Shown: positions 6,656 through 13,477, numbered from the stretch's first letter. The stretch: 16,804 nucleotides of DNA from Desulfovibrio sp. UBA4079 (GCA_002382645.1 DFYP01000184.1:1-16804); one strand, 5' to 3'. The notes: a model not told the origin generated them from the letters alone. Translations and numbers: made by a program.

Positions 6656-7513
6656 ATGACCACGCCCGCGCACGACGCCTCCCTGGTGGGGCAGCAGAAG
6701 CTTGAGGAACAGGATCTCGTCCGCTTCAAGGTCTCCATGGACGCGCTCAAGAGGCGCCTGTCCGACCCGCAAGCCAAGGACAAGCAGCTCCGCAAGGCCT
6801 GCCGCAACTTCGAGGCCGTGTTCATCGGCAAGCTCTGGGAGCAGATGCGCGCCACCGTGCCCAAGGAAGGCTACCTGCACAGCCCCCAGGAGGACGCCTA
6901 CCTGTCCATGTTCGACCAGGCCTTCTCCGAGAAGATGGCCGACTCCGGCGGCATGGGCCTGGCCGACATGCTTTACGGACACCTCAAGGAGCGCCTGGCG
7001 GACATGGGCCGCAACGCCCTGCCCGGACGCCTGGAGGTCCCGGCCGCGCCGGAACAGGCCCCGGCCGAGGGAGAGGCCGCCCCGGCGGCTCCGGCCCAGG
7101 TCTCCGAGACCCCGGCCATCAAGCCCCTGGCCGAGTCCGGCCGCGATCCCCGGCAGGCCCAGGAGCGGCAGAGAATCCAGCCCGTGGGCCGGCGCCAGGA
7201 CCTGCGACCCCTGCATTCCGCGGCCCAGGTGAACCCGCTCCCGCGCCCGGGCAGCCGCTTCGCCCCGCAGCAGGGCGTCCAGCCCTCGGCCGCGGCCCTG
7301 CCCGCCGTAGAGGTTCCGGTGGCCGAAACCCCGGAGCAGGTGGCGGCCCAGCTGGAGGAGCTGGTGCGGCGCATCGAGGCCTCGGAGCAGCAGACCAACA
7401 TTTCTTCGCAGCCGGCCCAGCCGGTGGCGGCGCCGCAGGAGGGGGCGCGGGTCTATCGCGGGCAGCAGTCCGGCGTGCAGCGTCCTGGCCGCAAACTTGC
7501 AAAGATCGGTTGA
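6656..7513 (+). CDS. flgJ: Flagellar rod-binding protein FlgJ without muramidase domain
   Basis: Residues 42-115 form the FlgJ N-terminal rod-binding domain: CRNFEAVFIGKLWEQMRA, then DAYLSMFDQAFSEKMADSGG and MGLADMLYGHL. This part acts as a rod cap or scaffold during export of rod proteins. In enterobacteria FlgJ has a second, peptidoglycan-hydrolysing domain that opens a hole in the wall. Here it is absent. The remaining 170 residues are Ala/Pro/Gln/Arg-rich and appear disordered, with one short helix-like stretch (VAAQLEELVRRIEASEQQ). The protein probably needs a separate wall hydrolase. The start directly abuts the flgI stop. Domain assignment is confident; the tail function is unknown. 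Confidence 0.9.
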   Translation: MTTPAHDASLVGQQKLEEQDLVRFKVSMDALKRRLSDPQAKDKQLRKACRNFEAVFIGKLWEQMRATVPKEGYLHSPQEDAYLSMFDQAFSEKMADSGGMGLADMLYGHLKERLADMGRNALPGRLEVPAAPEQAPAEGEAAPAAPAQVSETPAIKPLAESGRDPRQAQERQRIQPVGRRQDLRPLHSAAQVNPLPRPGSRFAPQQGVQPSAAALPAVEVPVAETPEQVAAQLEELVRRIEASEQQTNISSQPAQPVAAPQEGARVYRGQQSGVQRPGRKLAKIG

Positions 7514-7554
7514 CCCCTCCTGACCGGCCTTGTCCCGGAGCTGGCGGGGAAGTG

Positions 7555-7605
7555 ATGAAAATCATGGAAAACCGACAGCTTGAGACGACAAGGAGGGGCG
7601 CATGA
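7555..7605 (+). CDS. Possible 16-codon leader ORF coupled to flgN
   Basis: In the 88-base gap between flgJ and flgN, an ATG preceded by GGGGAA opens a 16-residue frame (MKIMENRQLETTRRGA). Its TGA overlaps the flgN start as ATGA. The stretch has more A/T-rich codons than its neighbours. It might couple ribosomes onto flgN or simply be chance. I recognise no homologue, and the rest of the gap shows no clear promoter or terminator. Confidence 0.25.
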   Translation: MKIMENRQLETTRRGA

Positions 7606-8078
7606 TCGGCCGCATTCAGGAAAATTTGTCCCGGCAGCTCAAAGCCCTTGGACTGCTCGAAGAACTCCTGGAAGAAGAATTTTCCTACCTCAAGACCAGC
7701 AAGCCCCAGGCCGTCTCCCGGGTCGAAATCTCCATCCAGGAGCTCATGCGCCAGCTCACCGTGGAGCGCCTGAGCCTGCGCGCCCTGGTCCAGGAAGTGC
7801 AGCCGGGCGCCAAGCGCGTGCGCGAGATCCTCGACGGACTCGAGCCTGAGCAGGGCGAGGCCCTGCGGACCATCCTGAGCGACCTGGACCACGCCGAGCA
7901 GGTCTGCGCCCGCCGGGCGGCCAAGAACCAGAACCTGGTCCTGGCCCTGTTCCAGCAGAGCCGCAACCTGCTCCAGTACCTCCAGGACCGCATCCTGCCG
8001 AAGGGCACGGCCTACGCCGCCTCCGGCCGCATGGCCCGCGCCGCAAGCAATCCCACCCTGGTCACCGGGAGGCTGTAG
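7602..8078 (+). CDS. flgN: FlgN-family flagellar export chaperone
   Basis: FlgN is a small cytoplasmic chaperone that keeps the hook-filament junction proteins FlgK and FlgL unfolded and delivers them to the export gate. The 158-residue product is almost all helix-forming, with long amphipathic segments (QLKALGLLEELLEEEF, about 12-27; ELMRQLTVERLSLRALVQEV, about 47-66). FlgN proteins are divergent, so I rely on length, helical character and position directly before flgK and flgL. A strong AGGAGGGG precedes the ATG. Its TAG abuts the flgK ATG (TAGATG). In many bacteria flgM lies beside flgN; here flgM is elsewhere in the cluster. Confidence 0.85.
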   Translation: MIGRIQENLSRQLKALGLLEELLEEEFSYLKTSKPQAVSRVEISIQELMRQLTVERLSLRALVQEVQPGAKRVREILDGLEPEQGEALRTILSDLDHAEQVCARRAAKNQNLVLALFQQSRNLLQYLQDRILPKGTAYAASGRMARAASNPTLVTGRL

Positions 8079-10226
8079 ATGTTCGGCCCGAACTCCATCC
8101 TGGACATGGCCAAGGGCGCGCTCCTGACGCACCAGGCCTGCATCCAGGTCACCGGCGAGAACATCGCCAACGTGGACACCCCGGGCTACGCGCGGCGGGG
8201 CGTGACCCTGGCCGAGGCCGGGGTCATCAACTACACGCCGGGCCAGGTGGGCCTGGGCGTGGAGGCCACCCAGGTCATCCGCTACTTCGACGAGATGGTC
8301 GAGCGGCTCTATTACGACCAGTCCGCCCTGGCCTCGCGCTGGGACACCACCTACGCCTCGCTGTCCAGCGTGGAGACCATGTTCAACGAGTCCGACGGCT
8401 ACGGCATCAGCAACTCCCTTTCGGAGTTCTTCACCGCCTGGACCAACCTGAGCCAGAGCCCCGAGGACACCGGCTCCCGCCAGGAACTGATCAACAGCAC
8501 GGACACGCTCTGCTCGCTCCTGAGCCAGACCGACTCGGACCTGTCCAAGCTCCAGCAGCAGGCCGACGAGGAGATCGCCCAGGAGATCGACACGGCCAAC
8601 CAGCTCATCCAGGACATCGCCGAGCTGGACCGCCAGCTCAACCTCTACGACCAGCCCGGCTCGAACAACGCCAACAACCTCTACGACCAGCGCGCCACCA
8701 AGCTGCGCGATCTGGCCGACATCATGGGCATCAACGTCATCGACAACGGGTCCGGGAACATCACCGTGACCACCGAGGGCGGCCAGGTGCTGGTGGACGG
8801 GGTGGAGCACTATTCCCTGGAGTTCACCGCGGCCCAGACCAGGACCTCGCTGACCCCGACCTCGAACTTTGACGGCGAGGCCTTCTTCACCGGCAACGAC
8901 ACCTACGAGTACACGCTCCAGTGCGTCGACGCCGGGTACGTGAGCAACGGCGCGGCCGCGGCCCAGTTCCGGGTCTCCCTGGACGGCGGCCGGACCTGGC
9001 TCACCGGCGAGGACGGCCAGGAGCTCCACTATTCGGCCCGGCCCGAGGACGGCAAGATCCAGATCGGCGGCCTGACCGTCTGGTTCGGCACGGCCGACGA
9101 CCCCACCACCCCGGGCAGCGAGCAGGACCCGCTGGCCACGCCCACCCAGCCGATGTCCGTCGGCGACACCTTCACCATCATTCCCAAGAAGAACATCTAC
9201 TGGGTGAAGAACACCTCCACCAAGGAGAACATCACCCCCCTGCAGTACGCCAACGGCGACGACGACACCTCGCGGATCTGCAGCGGCACCCTGGCCGGGC
9301 TGTTCAACTTCCGGGACAACTACCTGGGCAGCTACCAGGACAAGCTGGACGCCCTGTCCGAGTCCCTGGTCTGGGAGGTCAACCGGCTGCACAGCCAGGG
9401 CGCGGGCCTGGAGAAGTTCGGCATCGTCGAGGGCACCTATTCCGTGGCCCACGACGACCGGGCCCTGGGCGAGGACTCCACCGGCCTGGTCTACGGCGAC
9501 AAGCTCCAGTCCGGCAGCAGCATGTTCTATGTCTACAACGCCGACACCGGGCTGCTCGTCTCGGGCGCGTCCCTGGACTGGAGCGCGGCCGCCGGGGTCC
9601 AGAACTTCGACCCCACGGTGAACACCCTGGAGGACGTGGCCGACGCCTTCAACCGGACCTTCAGCGGGGCCGTCACCGCCACCATCGTGAACCACAAGCT
9701 CCAGCTCAAGGCCGCGGACGGCTACCAGTTCGCCTTCGGCACGGACTCCACCGGCCTCATGGCCGCGCTCGGACTGAACACCTTCTTCCAGGGCTCCACG
9801 GCCCAGGACATCGCGGTCAACGAGAAGCTCGGCACGGACCTGGACTACATCTGCGCCGGGCACGTCAACGGCGCGGGCGAGGCCAACGCGGGCGACAACA
9901 CCATCTCCCTGGCCCTGTCCGAGCTCCAGGACATGAGCGTGCGGATCAGCACGCTGCGCGACGGGGTCACCAACCAGACGCTCAGCGGCTACTACAACAG
10001 CCTGGTGGGCGACGTGGGCGCGGACGTGGCTTCGGCCCAGTACAGCTACGAATTCAACCACGCCCTGGCCAGCGACCTGGACACCCGCCAGCAGGAGGCC
10101 ATGGGCGTGAACCTGGATGAGGAGATGACCAACCTCATCAAGTTCCAGCACGCCTACACCGCCGCGGCCAAGCTCGTGACCCTGGCCGACGAGATGATGC
10201 AGACGCTGCTCTCGCTCAAGTCCTGA
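8079..10226 (+). CDS. flgK: Flagellar hook-filament junction protein FlgK (HAP1)
   Basis: FlgK forms the first of two junction layers between hook and filament. The 715-residue product has the conserved N-terminal D0 segment (TGENIANVDTPGYARRGV, about 25-42) and C-terminal D0 helix (NLDEEMTNLIKFQHAYTAAA, about 678-697). It is longer than the Salmonella protein (about 553) because of surface-domain insertions. One insertion (about 264-372) contains an Asp-box motif SLDGGRTW, like two copies in FlgL. A second stretch (about 513-570, TLEDVADAFNRTF and AVTATIVNHKLQLKAADG) resembles flagellin_IN-type segments. GGGAGG lies before the ATG, and the start abuts the flgN stop. Confidence 0.96.
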   Translation: MFGPNSILDMAKGALLTHQACIQVTGENIANVDTPGYARRGVTLAEAGVINYTPGQVGLGVEATQVIRYFDEMVERLYYDQSALASRWDTTYASLSSVETMFNESDGYGISNSLSEFFTAWTNLSQSPEDTGSRQELINSTDTLCSLLSQTDSDLSKLQQQADEEIAQEIDTANQLIQDIAELDRQLNLYDQPGSNNANNLYDQRATKLRDLADIMGINVIDNGSGNITVTTEGGQVLVDGVEHYSLEFTAAQTRTSLTPTSNFDGEAFFTGNDTYEYTLQCVDAGYVSNGAAAAQFRVSLDGGRTWLTGEDGQELHYSARPEDGKIQIGGLTVWFGTADDPTTPGSEQDPLATPTQPMSVGDTFTIIPKKNIYWVKNTSTKENITPLQYANGDDDTSRICSGTLAGLFNFRDNYLGSYQDKLDALSESLVWEVNRLHSQGAGLEKFGIVEGTYSVAHDDRALGEDSTGLVYGDKLQSGSSMFYVYNADTGLLVSGASLDWSAAAGVQNFDPTVNTLEDVADAFNRTFSGAVTATIVNHKLQLKAADGYQFAFGTDSTGLMAALGLNTFFQGSTAQDIAVNEKLGTDLDYICAGHVNGAGEANAGDNTISLALSELQDMSVRISTLRDGVTNQTLSGYYNSLVGDVGADVASAQYSYEFNHALASDLDTRQQEAMGVNLDEEMTNLIKFQHAYTAAAKLVTLADEMMQTLLSLKS
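8976..8999 (+). other. Asp-box motif in FlgK (residues 300-307)
   Basis: The encoded SLDGGRTW fits the Asp-box pattern S/T-x-D-x-G-x-x-W/F. It sits in a beta-rich insertion of FlgK, preceded by GYVSNGA and followed by T-G, as in the second FlgL copy. Confidence 0.7.
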
Positions 10227-10243
10227 CAGGGAGGATAGGGATC

Positions 10244-11929
10244 ATGCGCATCACCCAGCAGATGCTCTACGACAGCTATATCTCCAACATGAACTCGTCG
10301 TTGAGCAAACTCATGGAGCTGAACAACGAGTCCAGCACCATGAAGCGGATCAACAAGCCCTCGGACGATCCCACGGGCATGGTGCGCGTGCTGAACCACC
10401 GGGACACCCTCACGGCCATCGGGCAGTACCAGGAGAACATCGACACGGCCCAGGGCTGGCTCAACGCCTCGGACGAGAACCTGATCCAGGTCTCGAACAT
10501 CATCACCCAGGCCAAGACCCTGGCCGAGCAGGCCGCCACCGGCACGCTCACGTCCGACAACCGGGAGCAGATCAGCTACCAGGTGCGCAGCCTGTTCGAG
10601 CAGCTCGTGGGCCTGGCCAACCTGGAGTACGACGGCAAGTCCGTGTACGCCGGGCAGAAGACCGATTCCCCGGCCTTCCAGGAAATCCTCTGGATGACCA
10701 CCAACGACGCGGATTTCGCGGGAGACACCGGATTCTACATCGACGGCGACTCGGACACCACGATCCTGGTGCAGTTCTACGACACCACCGGGACCCAGGG
10801 CGCCGGGGCCCTCATGAACCTCTCCGACGCCAACCTGGGCGTGCGCTACAGCATGGACGGCGGCGAGACCTTCCACCAGGGTTCGCTGACCCTGGCCGGC
10901 GGCCAGGCCGTGGTCAACCTGCCCGAGAGCGGCGCCCGGCTGACGCTGACCAACGCCGCGGCCCAGGTCAAGCTCACGCCCCGTGACGACGTCAGCGTGG
11001 CCGACGGCACCTGGCTCTGGCTGCGGCCCACGGCCCAGTACATGGGCGACGACTCCAGCGACAACAGCGACGTGGACGTCACGTCCCTGGGCCAGGGCAC
11101 GGACCAGCTCCTGTCCTGGGCCACGGGCAACTTCGGACCCAACGTGTCCGTGCGCGTGGACGGCTACCTCTCCAACGGCAGCCTGGTGCGCAACGCGGCG
11201 ACCATAGGGTCCCAGACCATCGTCTATTCCTACAGCACGGACGGCGGGGTGAACTGGATCACGGGCAACGTGCAGGCCCCCAACGGCGTGGCCTCCAACG
11301 TGAGCCTGTCCATCGGCGGCGGCCTGTTGAACATCGCCTCCAACGGCGGCAACGTGATCCAGCCCGGCTCGCAGTTCTTCCTGCACGCCCGCTCCTCGTC
11401 CATCGAGGTGGCCATCTCGAGCACCGAGAAGGTCCGCATCAACGAGGTGGGCATGGACATCTTCGGGGGCGTGTACCAGGACCCGGAGAGCGTGGCCGAC
11501 GCCGACGGCAACCGGGTGCACCTGACCAGCCAGAACGCCGCCGTGGTCTTCGCGGAGGACGGCTCCTCCATGATTTCCGGCAGCAACGCCTCCCCGACCA
11601 AGAACCTCTTCGAGGCCATGGGCAACCTCATCGCCTTCCTGGAGACCAACAACCAGAGCGGCATCCAGAACGCCCTGGCCAGCCTGACCCAGGCCCAGGA
11701 GCACATCCTCAACGCCGCGGCCAGCGTGGGCGGGCGGGAAAACCGCCTGGAGGTGGCCTCGACCATCCTGGACGGGCTGGAGTACAACGAGAACGAGCGG
11801 ATCTCGAGCATCGAGGACGCGGACATGGCCGACCTGCTCACCGCGCTCTCCCAGCAGGAAATCATCTACAAGGCCGTGCTCCAGTCCTCCAGCACGATCA
11901 TGCAGATGAGCCTCTTGAACTACTTGTAA
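10244..11929 (+). CDS. flgL: Flagellar hook-filament junction protein FlgL (HAP3), enlarged
   Basis: FlgL forms the second junction layer, onto which flagellin polymerises. The 561-residue product has the flagellin-like N-terminal D0/D1 start (MRITQQMLYDSYISNMNSSL, with RINKPSDDPTGMVRVLNHRD at about 35-54). The C-terminal D0/D1 helix contains GGRENRLEVASTILDG and ends MQMSLLNYL. Salmonella FlgL has 317 residues; here about 250 extra residues (roughly 150-410) form two related beta-rich modules, each with an Asp-box (SMDGGETF and STDGGVNW). A strong GGGAGGA precedes the ATG, 17 bases after flgK. It is followed by csrA after 83 bases. Confidence 0.95.
   Translation: MRITQQMLYDSYISNMNSSLSKLMELNNESSTMKRINKPSDDPTGMVRVLNHRDTLTAIGQYQENIDTAQGWLNASDENLIQVSNIITQAKTLAEQAATGTLTSDNREQISYQVRSLFEQLVGLANLEYDGKSVYAGQKTDSPAFQEILWMTTNDADFAGDTGFYIDGDSDTTILVQFYDTTGTQGAGALMNLSDANLGVRYSMDGGETFHQGSLTLAGGQAVVNLPESGARLTLTNAAAQVKLTPRDDVSVADGTWLWLRPTAQYMGDDSSDNSDVDVTSLGQGTDQLLSWATGNFGPNVSVRVDGYLSNGSLVRNAATIGSQTIVYSYSTDGGVNWITGNVQAPNGVASNVSLSIGGGLLNIASNGGNVIQPGSQFFLHARSSSIEVAISSTEKVRINEVGMDIFGGVYQDPESVADADGNRVHLTSQNAAVVFAEDGSSMISGSNASPTKNLFEAMGNLIAFLETNNQSGIQNALASLTQAQEHILNAAASVGGRENRLEVASTILDGLEYNENERISSIEDADMADLLTALSQQEIIYKAVLQSSSTIMQMSLLNYL
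10850..10873 (+). other. Asp-box motif 1 in FlgL (residues 203-210)
   Basis: The encoded SMDGGETF fits the Asp-box pattern with Phe in the last place. It lies in the first of two similar insertion modules (about 160-262). Confidence 0.6.
11234..11257 (+). other. Asp-box motif 2 in FlgL (residues 331-338)
   Basis: The encoded STDGGVNW fits the Asp-box pattern. It lies in the second module (about 295-385), whose flanks (GYLSNGS upstream, ITG just after) resemble the FlgK copy more closely than motif 1 does. Confidence 0.7.
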
Positions 11930-11971
11930 GCGTGGACTTCCGGGCCGGGCTGGGGTAGAAGCGCCCAGTGA

Positions 11972-11985
11972 CGGCCGAAAGGCCG
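11972..11985 (+). other. GNRA-type hairpin in the csrA leader
   Basis: CGGCC-GAAA-GGCCG forms a 5-bp stem with a GAAA tetraloop, 27 bases before the csrA start. No T-run follows, so it is not a terminator. It contains no GGA in its loop, so it is not an obvious CsrA autoregulatory site. It could stabilise or mark an mRNA end. Confidence 0.4.
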
Positions 11986-12012
11986 CGGCGAACAAGGCCA
12001 GACCGAGGTGTT

Positions 12013-12243
12013 ATGCTCATCCTGACCCGGCGACCGGGCGAAAGCCTCTATTTGGGGGACAACATCAAGCTCAAGGTGTTGTCGGTCCAGGGCAAGCAGA
12101 TCAAGCTTGGTCTGGAGGTGCCCGAGGACATGCCGGTCTATCGGGAAGAGGTCTATCAGAAAATCAAGGAGCAGAACCGGCTGGCCCTGGAAACGAGCCA
12201 GCAGGACCTGCTTGCGGCGGCAAGTCTATGGCAAAAAAAATAA
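12013..12243 (+). CDS. csrA: Carbon storage/translational regulator CsrA
   Basis: CsrA is a small dimeric RNA-binding protein that binds GGA-containing hairpins at ribosome sites, usually repressing translation. The 76-residue product starts MLILTRRPGESLYLGDNI and continues IKLKVLSVQGKQIKLGLEVP, VYREEVYQKI, the canonical fold. The frame extends upstream to 11968, but the ATG at 12013 matches the family start and follows GAGG. The extended C-terminal tail fits the FliW-regulated type of CsrA. The last 16 bases overlap fliW, and the stop TAA comes directly after a run of eight A. In FliW-containing bacteria, CsrA is held inactive by FliW until flagellin titrates FliW away. Confidence 0.96.
   Translation: MLILTRRPGESLYLGDNIKLKVLSVQGKQIKLGLEVPEDMPVYREEVYQKIKEQNRLALETSQQDLLAAASLWQKK
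12211..12224 (+). promoter_or_regulatory. Hairpin over the fliW ribosome binding site
   Basis: CTTGC-GGCG-GCAAG is a perfect 5-bp stem with a four-base loop ending three bases before the fliW ATG. The only Shine-Dalgarno-like bases (GGCGG) are inside it. Ribosomes finishing csrA would melt it, which predicts that fliW translation depends on csrA translation. Confidence 0.5.
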
Positions 12244-12680
12244 AGCGCAGCATCGCCACCCGCCTGGGCCAGCGGGACATCGCCGAGGACAGCATCCTTT
12301 ACTTCCCGCACGGGCTCATCGGCATCGAGGACAAGCGCGAGTTCGTCCTGCTCCAGGTGGGCGAGAACTCCCCGTTCCTGCTGCTCCAGTGCCTGGGCGA
12401 CGCGGACCTGGGCCTGCTCGTGGCCGACCCCTATTCCTTCCTGGAAGACTATTCGGTGAAGTTGGACACTGCGCAGAAGAGGATTTTGCGGCTTTCGAAC
12501 ATCCGGCAGATCGCCGTCATCGTCACTGTGACCATTCCCCAGGGCCAGCCCGAGGAAACCACCCTCAACCTGGCCGGGCCCATCGTCATCAACACCGAGG
12601 CCCGCATCGGGCTCCAGGCCCCCCAGATCGACTCCAAGTACCCGGCGCACTTCCGGCCGTTGCTCGACAAGAAGCCCTGA
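12228..12680 (+). CDS. fliW: Flagellar assembly factor FliW, CsrA antagonist
   Basis: FliW binds either flagellin or CsrA and so links completion of hook assembly to flagellin translation. The 150-residue product has the family signatures YFPHGLIGIEDKREFVLLQV (about 25-44) and FLLLQCLGDADLGLLVADPY (about 50-69). TLNLAGPIVINTEARIGLQ (about 112-130) follows near the C terminus. Length is typical. The gene overlaps csrA by 16 bases in another frame, and its ribosome site is weak and buried in a hairpin, so translational coupling is likely. It is the last plus-strand gene of the flagellar operon. Only 18 bases separate it from the convergent flgM stop, and I see no clear terminator there. Confidence 0.96.
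   Translation: MAKKIKRSIATRLGQRDIAEDSILYFPHGLIGIEDKREFVLLQVGENSPFLLLQCLGDADLGLLVADPYSFLEDYSVKLDTAQKRILRLSNIRQIAVIVTVTIPQGQPEETTLNLAGPIVINTEARIGLQAPQIDSKYPAHFRPLLDKKP
12234..12240 (+). other. Slippery heptamer A-AAA-AAA before the csrA stop
   Basis: In the csrA frame the message reads CAA AAA AAA TAA, so the seven bases match the -1 slippery pattern X-XXY-YYZ. A -1 slip would enter the fliW frame at its fifth codon (ATA) and join CsrA to FliW. No strong downstream stimulator sits at the usual 5-9 base distance; a 5-bp stem (12259-12276) is 18 bases away. Confidence 0.4.
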
Positions 12681-12698
12681 CCCCCGTTCCCCCCTGAT

Positions 12699-13010
12699 CT
12701 AGAGGATCTGGTCCAGGTCGTCCCGGATGAGGTTGCGGGCGGCCTTCTCGATGTCCGGCTTGTAGGTCCCGTTCTTGACCTGTTCCTTGAGCTCGCGGAC
12801 CTTGGCGGCGCGCACGTCCGGGGCGTCCTTGGCCGAGGACATGGCCGCGGCCAGGAGCTTGCCGTCGCCGGAGAGCTGGACCACGTCGTTGCTTTCGCCC
12901 GCGGCCTTCTGGGCCGTCTGGCGGGAGGTCTCCGCGGCCTTGGCCGTGGCCTCCTGCTGGACCTTCTGGTTGGCGTAAGGGTTCAACCCGTTGAGATTCT
13001 TGATTTCCAT
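12699..13010 (-). CDS. flgM: Anti-sigma28 factor FlgM
   Basis: FlgM binds sigma28 (FliA) and blocks late flagellar genes until it is exported through the finished hook. The 103-residue product has a disordered, Ala/Gln-rich N-terminal half suited to export. The conserved sigma-binding half (about 42-103) contains DVVQLSGDGKLLAAAM, RAAKVRELKEQVKNGTYKPD and EKAARNLIRDDL. The ATG follows AGGAGGATACA, and a hairpin with AAGGA in its loop lies just upstream, a possible CsrA site. It is the second gene of a minus-strand pair with a small flagellar-associated gene 25 bases upstream. It converges with fliW instead of standing next to flgN. Confidence 0.93.
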   Translation of the reverse strand: MEIKNLNGLNPYANQKVQQEATAKAAETSRQTAQKAAGESNDVVQLSGDGKLLAAAMSSAKDAPDVRAAKVRELKEQVKNGTYKPDIEKAARNLIRDDLDQIL

Positions 13011-13035
13011 TGTATCCTCCTGGTCCTTCCCAGGC
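13011..13035 (-). promoter_or_regulatory. Possible CsrA-binding hairpin at the flgM ribosome site
   Basis: On the minus strand, CCTGG-GAAGGA-CCAGG forms a 5-bp stem whose loop contains AAGGA, the ARGGA core of CsrA sites. It is followed directly by AGGATACA, the flgM Shine-Dalgarno with a further GGA, and then the ATG. The hairpin fills the gap between the upstream gene and flgM. GGA in a Shine-Dalgarno is common; the loop placement is the stronger evidence. Confidence 0.5.
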
Positions 13036-13452
13036 TCACAACATGGTTTCGTCCACCCGCTGCAGGGTGATCTCCCAGAGTCTCTGCATGAGTGCGGCCC
13101 GCTGCCCGGCGTCCAGTTCCTCGGGCCCTTCCTCGGCCTGACGCAGGACCCGCAGGTCCCCCCCGTCCAGGGGGTATTCCAGCAGCACGGGCCAGCCCGT
13201 CTCTGCCTCCAAGCGGTCCAGAATCTCGCCCACCACGGGATTCTCCGTGCCGTTGACGATCAGGTTCTCCATGATCTCGCGGGCGATCCGCTCCACCAGC
13301 TCGCGCCGCCGGGCCTGCCGGGAAATGTCGACCACGTCCTGGGCCTGGGACAGGCGCAGGGCCTTGCGGAATCTCGCAAGGCGTTTGGCGCTGGTCAACT
13401 GCTTCCCGTAAGTCCGCAGCATGATTCGCACGTCAGCTGGGTTTGCGAGCAC
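13036..13452 (-). CDS. FlgM-associated protein of unknown function (DVU0524-like)
   Basis: This 138-residue basic, largely helical protein begins at a GTG with AAGGAGG ten bases upstream; an internal ATG at residue 11 is the alternative. It matches in position and general character the small gene that accompanies flgM in Desulfovibrio vulgaris (DVU0524), judged from memory and not from a search. The segment DVVDISRQARRREL (about 39-52) resembles the DVVQLS start of FlgM's sigma-binding region. A helix REIMENLIVNG and a C-terminal acidic region follow. There is no signal peptide or membrane segment. A sigma28-like promoter lies directly in front. Function is unknown; a role with FlgM or late flagellar control is inference. 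Confidence 0.75.
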   Translation of the reverse strand: MLANPADVRIMLRTYGKQLTSAKRLARFRKALRLSQAQDVVDISRQARRRELVERIAREIMENLIVNGTENPVVGEILDRLEAETGWPVLLEYPLDGGDLRVLRQAEEGPEELDAGQRAALMQRLWEITLQRVDETML

Positions 13453-13477
13453 TCTGCAAAGTCCTCCTTAAATCTAT

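Noticed and set aside
5489..7216. Other long antisense frames, e.g. opposite flgI/flgJ, flgL (10154-11995), the DUF89-like gene (14405-16078), flgF/flgG (2194-3474) and nusA/rimP (533-2014)
   Set aside because: Same compositional shadows: no ribosome site, no domain, and complete overlap with recognised genes.
7541..7592. Sigma28 promoter before flgN (CCGACAG)
   Set aside because: Only five of eight -10 bases match and no -35 element is at the right distance.
7119..10151. A 1010-codon open frame on the minus strand opposite flgK, flgN and part of flgJ
   Set aside because: It is a shadow of strongly G/C-ending codons on the plus strand. The product is a monotonous Gly/Val/Leu/Asp/His/Ala mix with no motif, and the plus-strand genes beneath it are unmistakable.
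12681..12698. Shared terminator between fliW and flgM
   Set aside because: The 18-base gap holds no GC stem with a T-run in either direction.
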